From Spongiactinospora sp. TRM90649 (GTDB lineage: Bacteria; Actinomycetota; Actinomycetes; Streptosporangiales; Streptosporangiaceae), in contig NZ_JARLTC010000015.1 of NCBI RefSeq assembly GCF_029382225.1, positions 62,001-126,000 of the forward strand: a DNA stretch of 64,000 nucleotides, given 5' to 3'. Shown piece after piece: positions 47,294-57,030 of this stretch (its first letter is position 1; every line of letters begins with the position of its first letter). The translations under genes and the position numbers were made by a program. The notes beneath the pieces were generated by a model. That model saw only the letters and a list, made by a program, of their open reading frames with translations. It had not been told where the DNA came from and searched no databases.

Positions 47294-48600
47294 GCGTCCT
47301 GGCCGTGGGGTTGAGCCACCGGACGGCGCCGGTCTCACTGCTCGAACGTGCGTCCGTGTCCGGCGACTCGCTGGTCAAGCTGCTGCACGACGTGCACAGG
47401 AACGGCTCCGTGGCCGAGGCCATGGTCGTCTCCACGTGCAACCGCGTCGAGGTCTACGCCGACGTCGATCGTTTCCACGCGGCGGTCAACTCGCTGAGCG
47501 ACCTGCTCGGCGACCACGCCGGGGTCCCCGTAGAGCACCTGGCCCCGCACCTGTACGTGCACTACGAAGACCGCGCGGTGTCGCACCTGTTCTCGGTGAC
47601 CAGCGGCCTTGAGTCGATGGTGATCGGCGAGGGGCAGATCCTCGGCCAGGTCCGCCAGGCGCTCCGGCTGGCACAGGAGCAGGGCACCCTGGGCTCCACG
47701 CTGAACGACCTGGCCCAGCACGCGCTGCGGGTCGGCAAGCGGGTCCACACCGACACCGGCATAGACGGCGCGGGCGCCTCGCTGGTGGGGGTCGGCCTGG
47801 GGCTGGCCGAACAGGTCCTCGGGCCGGTGTCCGGCAGCCGGGCGCTGGTGGTGGGCGCGGGCTCGATGAGCGCGCTGTCGGCGGCGACACTGACCCGTGC
47901 GGGGGTCACCTCGATCGTGGTCGCCAACCGCACCTACGAGCGCGCCGAACGGCTGGCCGAGACCGTCGGCGGCCGGGCCGCGCGCCTGTCCGACCTCCCC
48001 GCCGAGCTGGCCGAGGCGGACATCGTGATCTCCTGTACCGGCGGCGGCACCCTGGTGGTCACCCCCGAGATGATCGGCCCCGGCCGCGAGCGCCCGCTGT
48101 TCCTGCTCGACCTCGCGCTGCCCCACGACATCGACCCGGGCGTGCGGGTGCTGCCCGGCGTCACGCTGGTGGACCTGGAAACGCTGCAGAACTCCGGCCT
48201 GGGACTCAAGACGGGCGATACGGTGGAGACGGCGCGGCGAATCGTGGCCGAGGAGGTCACCGGATACCTCGAAGAGGTCCGGGCGGCCAGGGTCACGCCC
48301 ACGGTCGTCGCGCTGCGCAGCAAGGCCGCCGACGTGGTGGAGGCCGAGCTGGGGCGCCTGGTCTCACGGGTGCCCGAGATCGAGGGCAGGGTCCGCGACG
48401 AGGTGACGCAGACGGTCCGCCGGGTGGTGGACAAGCTGCTTCACGAGCCCACCGTGCGTGTCAAACAGCTCGCCGCGTCATCGTCGGGCGATCATTATGC
48501 GGAGGCGTTGCGGGAGCTGTTCAACCTCGATCCGAAGGTTCCCGAGGCCGTGCGGCGTCCCGGGATCGACGGGCCGCGTCCCGGGGAGGGGGAGCTGTGA
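47290..48600 (+). CDS. hemA: glutamyl-tRNA reductase
   Basis: The 436-residue enzyme commits glutamate to heme by reducing Glu-tRNA to glutamate-1-semialdehyde. The catalytic Cys lies in VVSTCNRVEVYA (about residue 50), with VGLSHRTAPVSLLE at the start, the NADPH motif VVGAGSMSALSAATL and a C-terminal dimerisation helix. It overlaps rex and hemC by 4 bp each, so the genes are translationally coupled. Confidence 0.97.
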   Translation: MSVLAVGLSHRTAPVSLLERASVSGDSLVKLLHDVHRNGSVAEAMVVSTCNRVEVYADVDRFHAAVNSLSDLLGDHAGVPVEHLAPHLYVHYEDRAVSHLFSVTSGLESMVIGEGQILGQVRQALRLAQEQGTLGSTLNDLAQHALRVGKRVHTDTGIDGAGASLVGVGLGLAEQVLGPVSGSRALVVGAGSMSALSAATLTRAGVTSIVVANRTYERAERLAETVGGRAARLSDLPAELAEADIVISCTGGGTLVVTPEMIGPGRERPLFLLDLALPHDIDPGVRVLPGVTLVDLETLQNSGLGLKTGDTVETARRIVAEEVTGYLEEVRAARVTPTVVALRSKAADVVEAELGRLVSRVPEIEGRVRDEVTQTVRRVVDKLLHEPTVRVKQLAASSSGDHYAEALRELFNLDPKVPEAVRRPGIDGPRPGEGEL

Positions 48601-49517
48601 GCGACGGCACGAGGCCGCTGCGCCTGGGCACCCGGCGGAGCCTGCTGGCCACGGCGCAGTCCCAGATGACCGCCGACCGCCTCACCGAGCTGACCGGCCG
48701 GGCCGTCGAGCTGGTCGGCGTGACCACCTTCGGCGACGTCACCAAGGCGCAGCTCAGCCAGCTCGGCGGCACCGGCGTGTTCGTCAGCGCGCTGCGCGAC
48801 AAGCTGATCGAGGGCGAGATCGACTTCGCCGTCCACTCGCTCAAGGACCTGCCGACCGCGCCCGCCGCCGAGGTGGCGCTGGCCGCGACGCCGTCGCGCG
48901 CCGACCACCGCGACGCGCTGATCGGGTCCGCCAAGCTCGCCGACCTCCCCCCTGGGGCCAGGGTCGGCACCGGGTCGCCCCGGCGCGTCGCCCAGTTGCG
49001 GGTGCTCCGCCCCGACCTCGAATACCTGCCGATCCGCGGCAACGCCGACACCAGGATCGGCAAGGTCCACTCGGGTGAGCTGGACGCCATCGTGCTCGCC
49101 ACGGCGGGGTTGGCGAGGCTCGGCAGGGAATCGGAGATCGCCCAGATCTTCGAGATCGAGGAGATGCTTCCGGCACCCGGACAAGGTTCCCTGGCGGTGG
49201 AGTGCCGCGCCGACAGGGACGATCTGGTCGAGCTGCTCGGCGTGCTGGACGACCCCGGCACCCGCGCGGCGGTGACCGCCGAGCGGTCGTTGCTGGCCAC
49301 TCTGGAAGCCGGGTGCGCCGCCCCTGTGGGCGCGTACGCGGTCGCCGACGGGCACACGTTGAACCTGATCGCCACGGTCGTCGCCGTCGACGGCCGCCGC
49401 GCGATCCGTAAGTCCACCGCCGGACCTCTCCCGGCGGCCATGGAACTCGGTCGCGACCTCGCGACCGCCATGGTCGCCGACGGGGCCGGCACGTTGATGG
49501 GGGAGCAGTCCCATTGA
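48597..49517 (+). CDS. hemC: porphobilinogen deaminase (hydroxymethylbilane synthase)
   Basis: The 306-residue protein has LRLGTRRSLLATAQS at the start, FAVHSLKDLPT, the PAPGQGSLAVECR block and the cofactor-binding Cys in LEAGCAAPVGAYA (near 241). It assembles four porphobilinogens on a dipyrromethane cofactor. The GTG start overlaps the hemA stop, and the 3' end overlaps hemD. Confidence 0.96.
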   Translation: MSDGTRPLRLGTRRSLLATAQSQMTADRLTELTGRAVELVGVTTFGDVTKAQLSQLGGTGVFVSALRDKLIEGEIDFAVHSLKDLPTAPAAEVALAATPSRADHRDALIGSAKLADLPPGARVGTGSPRRVAQLRVLRPDLEYLPIRGNADTRIGKVHSGELDAIVLATAGLARLGRESEIAQIFEIEEMLPAPGQGSLAVECRADRDDLVELLGVLDDPGTRAAVTAERSLLATLEAGCAAPVGAYAVADGHTLNLIATVVAVDGRRAIRKSTAGPLPAAMELGRDLATAMVADGAGTLMGEQSH

Positions 49518-51112
49518 GCTCCGCGAGTCCGACCTCTCCGACCCCGCCGCCCTTCGTCGAGCATCCCGGGGGCTTCGTCGCCTTCGTCGGCGCCGGTCCC
49601 GGCGATGAGAACCTGCTGACCCTGCGCGGCGCGACGCTCCTCGGCAAGGCCGATGTCGTCGTGCTGGACCAGTCCGCCCACGGCGCGCTGCTGCGCCACG
49701 CCAGGCCCGACGTCGAGGTGATCGACGTCTCGGCGGGCGGCGCGGTGCCGCTCAGCGCGGTGCAGGCCGCCAAGGGCGGCCGCAACGTGGTCCGGCTGTG
49801 CCCGGGCGACCCGATGTTCTTCGCCTCGATCACCGACGAGGCCGCCGCCTGCGCCAAGGGCGACGTCGATTTCGAGATCGTGCCCGGGGTGCCGCCCGCG
49901 ACGGCGGTGCTGGCCTACGCGGGCATCCCGGCGACGACCGGGCCCGAGTTCCGGGTGGTGGACGCGGAGCAGGTGGACGACTGGTCGGCGCACGCCGACA
50001 CGGCGGGCACGCTCGTCGTCTACAACGGCACCGGCGAGGCGGTGGCCATCGGTAAGGCGCTGGTGGCGGCGGGCCGTCCGGAGAGCACGCCCGTGGCGGT
50101 GACCGGCGCGGGCACGACCACCGAGCAGAACACGGTGGTCACCACGCTGGGCAGGCTCGGCCCCGACCTCAAGCACGCGGTGATCGACGAGCCGTCGCTG
50201 ATCGTCGTTGGCGACGCCGTCCGGCTGCGCGACACGCTGTCGTGGTTCGAGACCAAGCCGCTGTTCGGCTGGCGGGTGCTGGTGCCGCGCACCAAGGAGC
50301 AGTCCGGCCGGCTGTCGGAGCAGCTCCGTTCGTACGGCGCGGTGCCGGAGGAGGTCCCGACCATCTCGGTCGAGCCGCCCCGCACCCCGCAGCAGATGGA
50401 CCGCGCGATCAAGGGCCTGGTCACCGGCCGCTACGAGTGGGTGGCCTTCACCAGCGCCAACGCGGTCAAGGCGGTGCGTGAGAAGTTCGAGGAGTACGGC
50501 CTCGACGCCCGCGCCTTCGCCGGGCTGAAGGTCGCCGCGGTGGGCGAGGCCACCGCCCGCGCGCTGATCGAGTTCGGCGTGCGGCCCGACCTGGTGCCGT
50601 CGGGGCAGCAGTCGGCGGAGGGGCTGCTCGCCGAGTGGCCGCCCTACGACTCCATGCTCGACCCGATCAACCGCGTGCTGCTGCCCAGGGCCGACATCGC
50701 CACGGAGAGCCTGGTCGCGGGGCTGACCGAGCTGGGCTGGGAGTGCGACGACGTCACCGCCTACCGCACGGTGCGCGCGGCCCCGCCGCCCGCGCCGATC
50801 CGCGAGGCGATCAAGGGCGGCGGGTTCGACGCGGTGCTGTTCACGTCGTCGTCCACGGTGCGCAACCTGGTGGGCATCGCGGGCAAGCCGCACAACGTCA
50901 CGGTGATCGCGGCGATCGGGCCGCAGACCGTGCGGACGGCCGAGGAGTTCGGGCTCCGGGTCGATGTGATGGCCGATCGTCCGTCGGCTTCCGCCCTCGC
51001 GGCGGCGCTGGCGGAGTACGGTGCGAAGCAGAGGCAGGCGGCCGTGGCGGCCGGGGAGACGCCGCGCAGGCCGTCGCAGACACGCCGGGGGGCTCGCCGG
51101 CGGGCCAAGTGA
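49514..51112 (+). CDS. hemD: uroporphyrinogen-III synthase fused to a SUMT-like domain
   Basis: The 532-residue protein starts at a TTG overlapping the hemC stop. The N-terminal half (about 15-250) resembles uroporphyrinogen-III methyltransferase (VAFVGAGPGDENLLTLRGAT, VRLCPGDPMFFAS, GTLVVYNG). The C-terminal half is HemD-like (WRVLVPRTKEQSGRLSEQLR, VAFTSANAVKAV, GFDAVLFTSSSTVRNLV). This fusion is standard for actinobacteria. Whether the methyltransferase half is active is not clear from sequence alone. Confidence 0.92.
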   Translation: MSSASPTSPTPPPFVEHPGGFVAFVGAGPGDENLLTLRGATLLGKADVVVLDQSAHGALLRHARPDVEVIDVSAGGAVPLSAVQAAKGGRNVVRLCPGDPMFFASITDEAAACAKGDVDFEIVPGVPPATAVLAYAGIPATTGPEFRVVDAEQVDDWSAHADTAGTLVVYNGTGEAVAIGKALVAAGRPESTPVAVTGAGTTTEQNTVVTTLGRLGPDLKHAVIDEPSLIVVGDAVRLRDTLSWFETKPLFGWRVLVPRTKEQSGRLSEQLRSYGAVPEEVPTISVEPPRTPQQMDRAIKGLVTGRYEWVAFTSANAVKAVREKFEEYGLDARAFAGLKVAAVGEATARALIEFGVRPDLVPSGQQSAEGLLAEWPPYDSMLDPINRVLLPRADIATESLVAGLTELGWECDDVTAYRTVRAAPPPAPIREAIKGGGFDAVLFTSSSTVRNLVGIAGKPHNVTVIAAIGPQTVRTAEEFGLRVDVMADRPSASALAAALAEYGAKQRQAAVAAGETPRRPSQTRRGARRRAK

Positions 51113-51172
51113 GGGCCCGCGCCGGCGGGTGAACGACCTCCCCCTACGGACAGAGCCGTCATAGGGAAGGGC

Positions 51173-52165
51173 ATGATGAGCGCTGAGTTTCCGGTCGCGC
51201 GTCTGCGCAGGCTCCGCCGTACGGCGGCGCTTCGGCGGATGACGGCCAGCACCAGGCTGCATCCGGGGGATCTGATCCTGCCGGTGTTCGTCAAGGAGGG
51301 CATCGCCGAGCCGGCTCCGGTCGGGTCGATGCCGGGTGTCGTGCAGCACACCCGCGACTCCGTGCGCAAGGCCGCCCACGAGGCGGCCCAGGCGGGCGTC
51401 GGCGGGCTGATCCTGTTCGGCGTGCCCGCCGTCAAGGACGCGCGCGGCTCCGGCGCCGACGATCCCGAGGGGATCGTGCAGCTCGCGCTGGGCGACGTGC
51501 TGTCCGAGGTGGGCGACGCGCTGGTGGTGATGACCGACACCTGTCTCGACGAGTTCACCGACCACGGGCACTGCGGCATCCTCACCGACGACGGCGAGGT
51601 CGACAACGACGCCACGCTGGAACGTTACGCGGCGGCGGCGGTCGCGCAGGCCCGCGCGGGCTCGCAGATGATCGCGCCGAGCGGGATGATGGACGGCCAG
51701 GTGGGCGCGATCCGCGCGGCGCTCGACGCCGAGGGCTTCGAGCAACTGCCGATCCTGGCCTATTCGGTCAAGTACGCCTCCGGGTTCTACGGGCCGTTCC
51801 GCGACGCGGCGGAGTGCGCGCCACAGTTCGGCGACCGCAGCTCCTACCAGCAGGACCCGGCCGGTTCGGCGGGCGAGGCGCTGCGCGAGGTGCGGCTCGA
51901 CCTCGCCGAAGGCGCCGACGCGGTGATGGTCAAGCCCGCGATGCCCTACCTCGACATCCTGCGCCAGATCCGCGACGCGGTGGACGTCCCAGTGGCGGCC
52001 TACCAGGTCAGCGGCGAGTACGCGATGATCGAGGCGGCGGCGGCCAACGGCTGGATCGACCGCGAGCGGGTGATCATGGAGTCGCTGACGGCGATCCGGC
52101 GCGCCGGGGCCGACATGATCCTCACCTACTGGGCGACGGAGGTGGCCCGCGGCCTCCCGGCGTGA
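51173..52165 (+). CDS. hemB: delta-aminolevulinic acid dehydratase
   Basis: The 330-residue protein has active-site lysines in YSVKYASGFYGPF and VMVKPAMPYLDI. The metal-binding loop DTCLDEFTDHGHCG keeps two of the three zinc Cys of animal-type enzymes and replaces the middle one by Asp, as in other actinobacteria. It condenses two aminolevulinates into porphobilinogen. It lies 60 bp after hemD and completes the early heme pathway here. Confidence 0.96.
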   Translation: MMSAEFPVARLRRLRRTAALRRMTASTRLHPGDLILPVFVKEGIAEPAPVGSMPGVVQHTRDSVRKAAHEAAQAGVGGLILFGVPAVKDARGSGADDPEGIVQLALGDVLSEVGDALVVMTDTCLDEFTDHGHCGILTDDGEVDNDATLERYAAAAVAQARAGSQMIAPSGMMDGQVGAIRAALDAEGFEQLPILAYSVKYASGFYGPFRDAAECAPQFGDRSSYQQDPAGSAGEALREVRLDLAEGADAVMVKPAMPYLDILRQIRDAVDVPVAAYQVSGEYAMIEAAAANGWIDRERVIMESLTAIRRAGADMILTYWATEVARGLPA

Positions 52166-52235
52166 CGCTCCCACTTACTGACACTGGGCAGGGATCTACG
52201 CGGAGGTGAACCGCGAACCGGGGGGTTTCTCCCAG

Positions 52236-52260
52236 GCGTCTGAGACGCGTGCGTTACAGT
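52236..52260 (+). promoter_or_regulatory. palindrome and possible -10 before the prim-pol gene
   Basis: GCGTCTGAGACGC (52236-52248) is a 13-bp palindrome six nt before TACAGT (52255-52260), a TANNNT-type -10. It could be the hemB terminator or an operator for the next gene. Confidence 0.3.
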
Positions 52261-52358
52261 GCAAGAAGGAAAACGGATGTGTCCCAGGCGCTCGGAGCCC
52301 GCCGTTTCCGTGTGGCTCCGTCGCTTCGGCACGCCCCGGCGCGCGGACGGAGGAATCG

Positions 52359-53000
52359 ATGGTGGGGGTACCACTCGCCCGGCGTGCGAAACGGCGGGCG
52401 CGGCACACTTCGCGGATCGGCTCCGTGCTGGAATACGCCGGGCTCGGCTGGGCCGTATGCCCCGGGGCGCATCCGCTGCGCAGCGGATCGCGGGCGTGTT
52501 CGTGCGACCGCGTGGGCTGTCCCGACCCGGGCGCGCATCCGCTGTCCCCGGCCTGGCAGATGCAGGCCACACTCGACGCCGCGCAACTCACCCGATGGTG
52601 GGAGCGTGAACCCGAGGCCAATGTGATCCTGCCCACGGGGCGCGTCTTCGACGTGTTCGACGCCCCGCTGGACTCGGGGCTCGCCGCGCTCACCCGGATG
52701 GACGCATCCGGCTCCGACACCGGCCCGGTCGCCGCCAACGGCGACCGGGTTCTGTTTTATGTGGCCACCCGGGGCAACCCCGACGACGAAGACGAATGGT
52801 GGTCCTGCAACCTCGACTGCGTCCCGGAGAGCGTCGACGACATGTCGGGGCTGCGCTGGCACTGTCGTGACAGCTACGTGCTGGCTCCGCCGTCCACGCT
52901 GCCCACCGGGCAGCCGGTCTCCTGGCTGCGCCCGCCCGACGGCCGCCCGCTGCCCGACCCGCTGCGAGTCCTCGACTGGCTGGTCGATTCCTGCGAGTGA
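52359..53000 (+). CDS. bifunctional DNA primase/polymerase-type (prim-pol) domain protein
   Basis: The protein has 213 residues from the ATG at 52359, which has GGAGGAA upstream. The start LEYAGLGWAVCPGAHPLRSG with Cys pairs (ACSCDRVGCPDPGAHP), a helix around TRWWEREPEANVILPTG and VFDVFDAPLDSGLAAL are typical of the N-terminal prim-pol domain family in actinomycetes. The catalytic acidic pair would be D-x-F/D near FDVFD. No helicase domain follows. These stand-alone proteins near hemL are conserved but uncharacterised. Confidence 0.7.
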   Translation: MVGVPLARRAKRRARHTSRIGSVLEYAGLGWAVCPGAHPLRSGSRACSCDRVGCPDPGAHPLSPAWQMQATLDAAQLTRWWEREPEANVILPTGRVFDVFDAPLDSGLAALTRMDASGSDTGPVAANGDRVLFYVATRGNPDDEDEWWSCNLDCVPESVDDMSGLRWHCRDSYVLAPPSTLPTGQPVSWLRPPDGRPLPDPLRVLDWLVDSCE

Positions 53001-53050
53001 CGCGACCCACCGGCGGGGCGCCCACGAGGGTGCCGCCGTAATCTGGGGTC

Positions 53051-54343
53051 GTGAGTAGCAGCAGCGACAAGACGTCCCAGGAACTCTTCGACCGCGCCCG
53101 CGCCGTGGTGCCGGGCGGGGTCAACTCCCCGGTCCGCGCGTTCGGCGCGGTCGGCGGCACGCCGAGGTTCATGGCCTCCGGCCAGGGCCCGTACCTGACC
53201 GATGTCGACGGCAACCGCTACGTCGACCTGGTCTGCTCGTGGGGCCCGATGATCCTCGGGCACCGTCACCCCGACGTGGTGTCGGCGCTGCGCGAGGCGC
53301 TCGACCACAGCACCTCCTACGGCGCAGTCACGCCCGGCGAGGTCGAACTGGCCGAGGAGATCGTGTCCCGGATGGCCCCGGTGGAGAAGGTGCGCCTGGT
53401 CAGCTCGGGCACCGAGGCCACCATGTCGGCCGTACGGCTGGCCAGGGGCTTCACCGGCCGGGCGAAGGTGGTGAAGTTCGCCGGGTGCTACCACGGCCAT
53501 GTGGACGCCCTGCTCGCCGCGGCGGGCTCGGGCGTGGCCACGTTCGGGCTGCCGGACACCCCCGGTGTCACCGGGGCGTCGGCCGCCGACACGATCGTGC
53601 TGCCCTACAACGACATCGCGGCGGTGGAGGAGGCGTTCGCCAACACCGAGATCGCCTGTGTGATCACCGAAGCGTGCCCGGCGAACATGGGCATCGTGCC
53701 GCCCAGCGACGGCTTCAACGCCCGGCTGCGCGAGCTGTGCACGGCCGACGGCGCGCTGCTGATCGTGGACGAGGTGCTCACCGGTTTCCGCGTGTCCAGG
53801 TCCGGCTGGTACGGCCTCGACCCGGTGGACGCCGATCTGATGACGTTCGGCAAGGTCATGGGGGGTGGCCTGCCCGCCGCCGGGTTCGGCGGGCGGGCCG
53901 AGGTGATGGACCGGCTCGCCCCCGAGGGGCCGGTCTATCAGGCCGGCACGCTGTCGGGTAACCCGCTGGCCTGCGCGGCCGGGCTGGCCACCCTGCGCGC
54001 GTGCGACGACGCGGTATATGCCCGGCTCGACGAGGTGGCCGGAACGATCGGCGCGGCGGCGTCCGCCGCGCTGACGGCCGAGGGGGTCCCGCACCGGCTG
54101 CAGCGGGCGGGAAACCTGTTCTCGATCTTCTTCACCGACGAGCCGGTCACCGACTTCGCCGCCGCCCGGAGGCAGGACTCCGCCGCCTACCGGGCCTTCT
54201 TCCACTCAATGCTGGATCAGGGGGTCTACCTGCCGCCGTCGGCCTACGAGGCGTGGTTCGTGTCGGCCGCGCACGACGACGAGGCGGTGGGCCGGGTCAC
54301 CGACGCTCTTCCGCTGGCGGCCAAGGCCGCCGCGCGCGGGTGA
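53051..54343 (+). CDS. hemL: glutamate-1-semialdehyde 2,1-aminomutase
   Basis: The 430-residue PLP enzyme converts glutamate-1-semialdehyde into aminolevulinate. Motifs include PGGVNSPVRAFGAVGGTPRF, LVCSWGPMILGH, SSGTEATMSAVRLARGFTGR, LLIVDEVLTGFRVS and the PLP-Lys in TFGKVMGGGLPAAGFGG. The GTG at 53051 is used. It lies close to rex-hemACDB but after the prim-pol gene, and may have its own promoter. Confidence 0.96.
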   Translation: MSSSSDKTSQELFDRARAVVPGGVNSPVRAFGAVGGTPRFMASGQGPYLTDVDGNRYVDLVCSWGPMILGHRHPDVVSALREALDHSTSYGAVTPGEVELAEEIVSRMAPVEKVRLVSSGTEATMSAVRLARGFTGRAKVVKFAGCYHGHVDALLAAAGSGVATFGLPDTPGVTGASAADTIVLPYNDIAAVEEAFANTEIACVITEACPANMGIVPPSDGFNARLRELCTADGALLIVDEVLTGFRVSRSGWYGLDPVDADLMTFGKVMGGGLPAAGFGGRAEVMDRLAPEGPVYQAGTLSGNPLACAAGLATLRACDDAVYARLDEVAGTIGAAASAALTAEGVPHRLQRAGNLFSIFFTDEPVTDFAAARRQDSAAYRAFFHSMLDQGVYLPPSAYEAWFVSAAHDDEAVGRVTDALPLAAKAAARG

Positions 54344-54356
54344 CCCCGGCGTCGCG

Positions 54357-54500
54357 TCAGTTCGCCTGAGCGGCCTTCACCGGGCGCGGGGCGCGCGTGC
54401 CGGCGGTGCGGGCGCGGCGCTCGCGCTCGGCGCGGGCGAGCTGCTCAAGGTAGGAGATCTGCTGGGCGGAGCTGGTCTTGGGGGCCTGTTGCGTTCTCAT
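54357..54500 (-). CDS. small basic protein divergent from LysR gene
   Basis: The 47-residue protein (MRTQQAPKTSSAQQISYLEQ, then LARAERERRARTAG and a basic tail) is highly GC-biased at third positions, which supports real coding. GGAAAA lies about 9 nt upstream of the ATG at 54500. It resembles no family I know. It shares a 73-bp divergent region with the LysR gene and may be a target of that regulator. Confidence 0.6.
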   Translation of the reverse strand: MRTQQAPKTSSAQQISYLEQLARAERERRARTAGTRAPRPVKAAQAN

Positions 54501-54573
54501 GCATCTATTTTCCGGCTTAGGAATGTTCAGCACAAGCGAGTATTTCTTGGGTTGCTAGTTTAGACTTGCTTAC

Positions 54574-55515
54574 ATGTTGGACCTCAACCGGCTGAAGGCC
54601 CTGCACGCGGTCTCCGTCTACGGTTCCGTGGGCGCGGCGGCCGAGGCACTGATGGTCACACCCTCCGCCATCTCCCAGCAGCTCGCCAAGCTGGAGCGGG
54701 AGACCGGCGCCACGCTGCTCGAACGCAACGGGCGCGGAGTCCGTCTCACCGACGCCGCCGGGTTGCTGGCCGAGCACGCCGAGCGCATCCTGGCCCTGGT
54801 CGAGACCGCCGAGGCCGACTTCGAGGCGCTGCGCGGGGCGGTCGTGGGCAAGCTGTCCATGGCCGCCTTCCCCACCGCCGCGCGCGGGCTGATCCCCGGG
54901 GCGCTGACCGAGCTGCGCTCCCGCCACCCCGACCTGGAGCTGCAGTTCTTCGAGCGGGAGCCGGAGCGGCAGGTCCGCGAGGTCACCCGGGGCGAGATCG
55001 ACCTCGCGGTCTCCCAAGACTGGCTCAACCGGCCCATGGGCATGCCCGAGGGGCTGTCCCGCGCCACGCTCTTCGACGACGTCGTCGATGTGATCCTGCC
55101 CGCCGACCACGTGCTGGCCGGGCGCTCCGAGGTCAAGCTGGCCCAGCTCTGCGGTGAGCAGTGGGTCAGCTCCTCGCCGGGCACCATCTGCCACGACTGG
55201 CTGGTGTTCACGCTGCGCTCGGCCGAGGTCGAGCCGGTCATCACCTGCATGGCCGACGAGTACGCCACGCAGATCGCGCTGGTCGCGGCGCGGCACGGCT
55301 GTGCGATCGTGCCCAGGCTCGGGCGGGGCGCGCTGCCCGAAGGGGTGTGCGCGGTGCCGTTGCGGCCCCGGCCGACGCGGCGGATCTTCGCGTTGTGGCG
55401 GAGCGACGCGGCTCGCCGTCCGGCGATCCGGGCGGCGGTCGAGGCGCTGCGGCGGGCCGCCACGCCGTATGTGCTGGGGGCGGGCGAAACCCCTGCGGAA
55501 ACGGCCATGGCCTAG
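54574..55515 (+). CDS. LysR-family transcriptional regulator
   Basis: The 313-residue protein has an N-terminal winged helix (LNRLKALHAVSVYGSVGAAA, EALMVTPSAISQQLAKLERE) and a periplasmic-binding-protein-like effector domain (about 90-300; YATQIALVAARHGCAIVPRL). The intergenic region to the divergent small gene is AT-richer and is the likely operator. The effector is unknown. Confidence 0.92.
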   Translation: MLDLNRLKALHAVSVYGSVGAAAEALMVTPSAISQQLAKLERETGATLLERNGRGVRLTDAAGLLAEHAERILALVETAEADFEALRGAVVGKLSMAAFPTAARGLIPGALTELRSRHPDLELQFFEREPERQVREVTRGEIDLAVSQDWLNRPMGMPEGLSRATLFDDVVDVILPADHVLAGRSEVKLAQLCGEQWVSSSPGTICHDWLVFTLRSAEVEPVITCMADEYATQIALVAARHGCAIVPRLGRGALPEGVCAVPLRPRPTRRIFALWRSDAARRPAIRAAVEALRRAATPYVLGAGETPAETAMA

Positions 55516-55614
55516 GGCGACCAGATGTCCTTTCTCGGACACTCCCAGTGAAGCGTGACATAACTGGTCCCCACGGGCGTCACGCGTGTTGCATATGGGT
55601 AGGCTGAGCCCACC

Positions 55615-56310
55615 ATGGCTCAGACCACCGTCGTCCACCTGCTTCGGCACGGTGAGGTGCACAACCCCGGGGGCGTCCTGTACGGCAGGCTGCCCGGCTA
55701 CCACCTGTCGGACACCGGGCGGCGTATGGCGGACATGGTCGCCGCGGCCGTCGCCGACCGCGATGTGCGGCTGCTGGTCAGTTCGCCCATGGAGCGTGCC
55801 CAGGAGACCGCCGCACCCCTGGCCGAAACCCTCGGCCTGCCCGTCGGCACCGACGACCGCCTGATCGAGGCGATCAACGTGTTCCAAGGCGTGCCGATCG
55901 GGGCCGGCGGCGAGGTCTTCCGCAACCTGCGCCACTACCGCCACTTCTGGAACCCGTTCCGCCCCTCCTGGGGCGAGCGCTACACCGAGGTGCTGGCCCG
56001 GATGCGCGAGGCGATCGACGCCGCCAGGCAGACCGCCCGAGGCCACGAGGCCGTGCTGGTCAGCCACCAGCTCCCGATCTGGATCATCCGCCTGGCCGCC
56101 GAGGGCCGCAGGCTGTGGCACGACCCGCGGCGCCGCCAGTGCGGGCTGGCCAGCCTGACCAGCTTCACCTTCGACGGCGACCGGCTGACCAGCGTCGGCT
56201 ACAGCGAACCCGCCGGGGCGCTGACTCGCCAGGCGGTCGATCCGCACCGCCCGGAGCCCCGCAGGCCCGACGCCGGGTTCACCGATCCCGGGCTGTCCAG
56301 CCCCGGATGA
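55615..56310 (+). CDS. histidine phosphatase family protein
   Basis: The 231-residue protein carries the branch-1 catalytic motif LLRHGEVHN (phospho-acceptor His about residue 10), Arg and Glu in SPMERAQETAAPLAE, and the second His in VLVSHQLPIWIIR. It is equivalent to Rv0525 ahead of the cytochrome c maturation genes. Substrate unknown. Confidence 0.9.
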   Translation: MAQTTVVHLLRHGEVHNPGGVLYGRLPGYHLSDTGRRMADMVAAAVADRDVRLLVSSPMERAQETAAPLAETLGLPVGTDDRLIEAINVFQGVPIGAGGEVFRNLRHYRHFWNPFRPSWGERYTEVLARMREAIDAARQTARGHEAVLVSHQLPIWIIRLAAEGRRLWHDPRRRQCGLASLTSFTFDGDRLTSVGYSEPAGALTRQAVDPHRPEPRRPDAGFTDPGLSSPG

Positions 56311-56436
56311 CCCGTTCTGCCTGATCAACCCGCTTGATCATTTGGGCTCCGAGCCCCGGCGGGGCGGTGTGCCGGGCGGCGGGGGCCGCCGGTAGAGTGA
56401 CAGCTCTACTGCTTGTAGTGCAAGGAGCCTCCCTCC

Positions 56437-57010
<574 letters not shown>

Positions 57011-57030
<20 letters not shown>

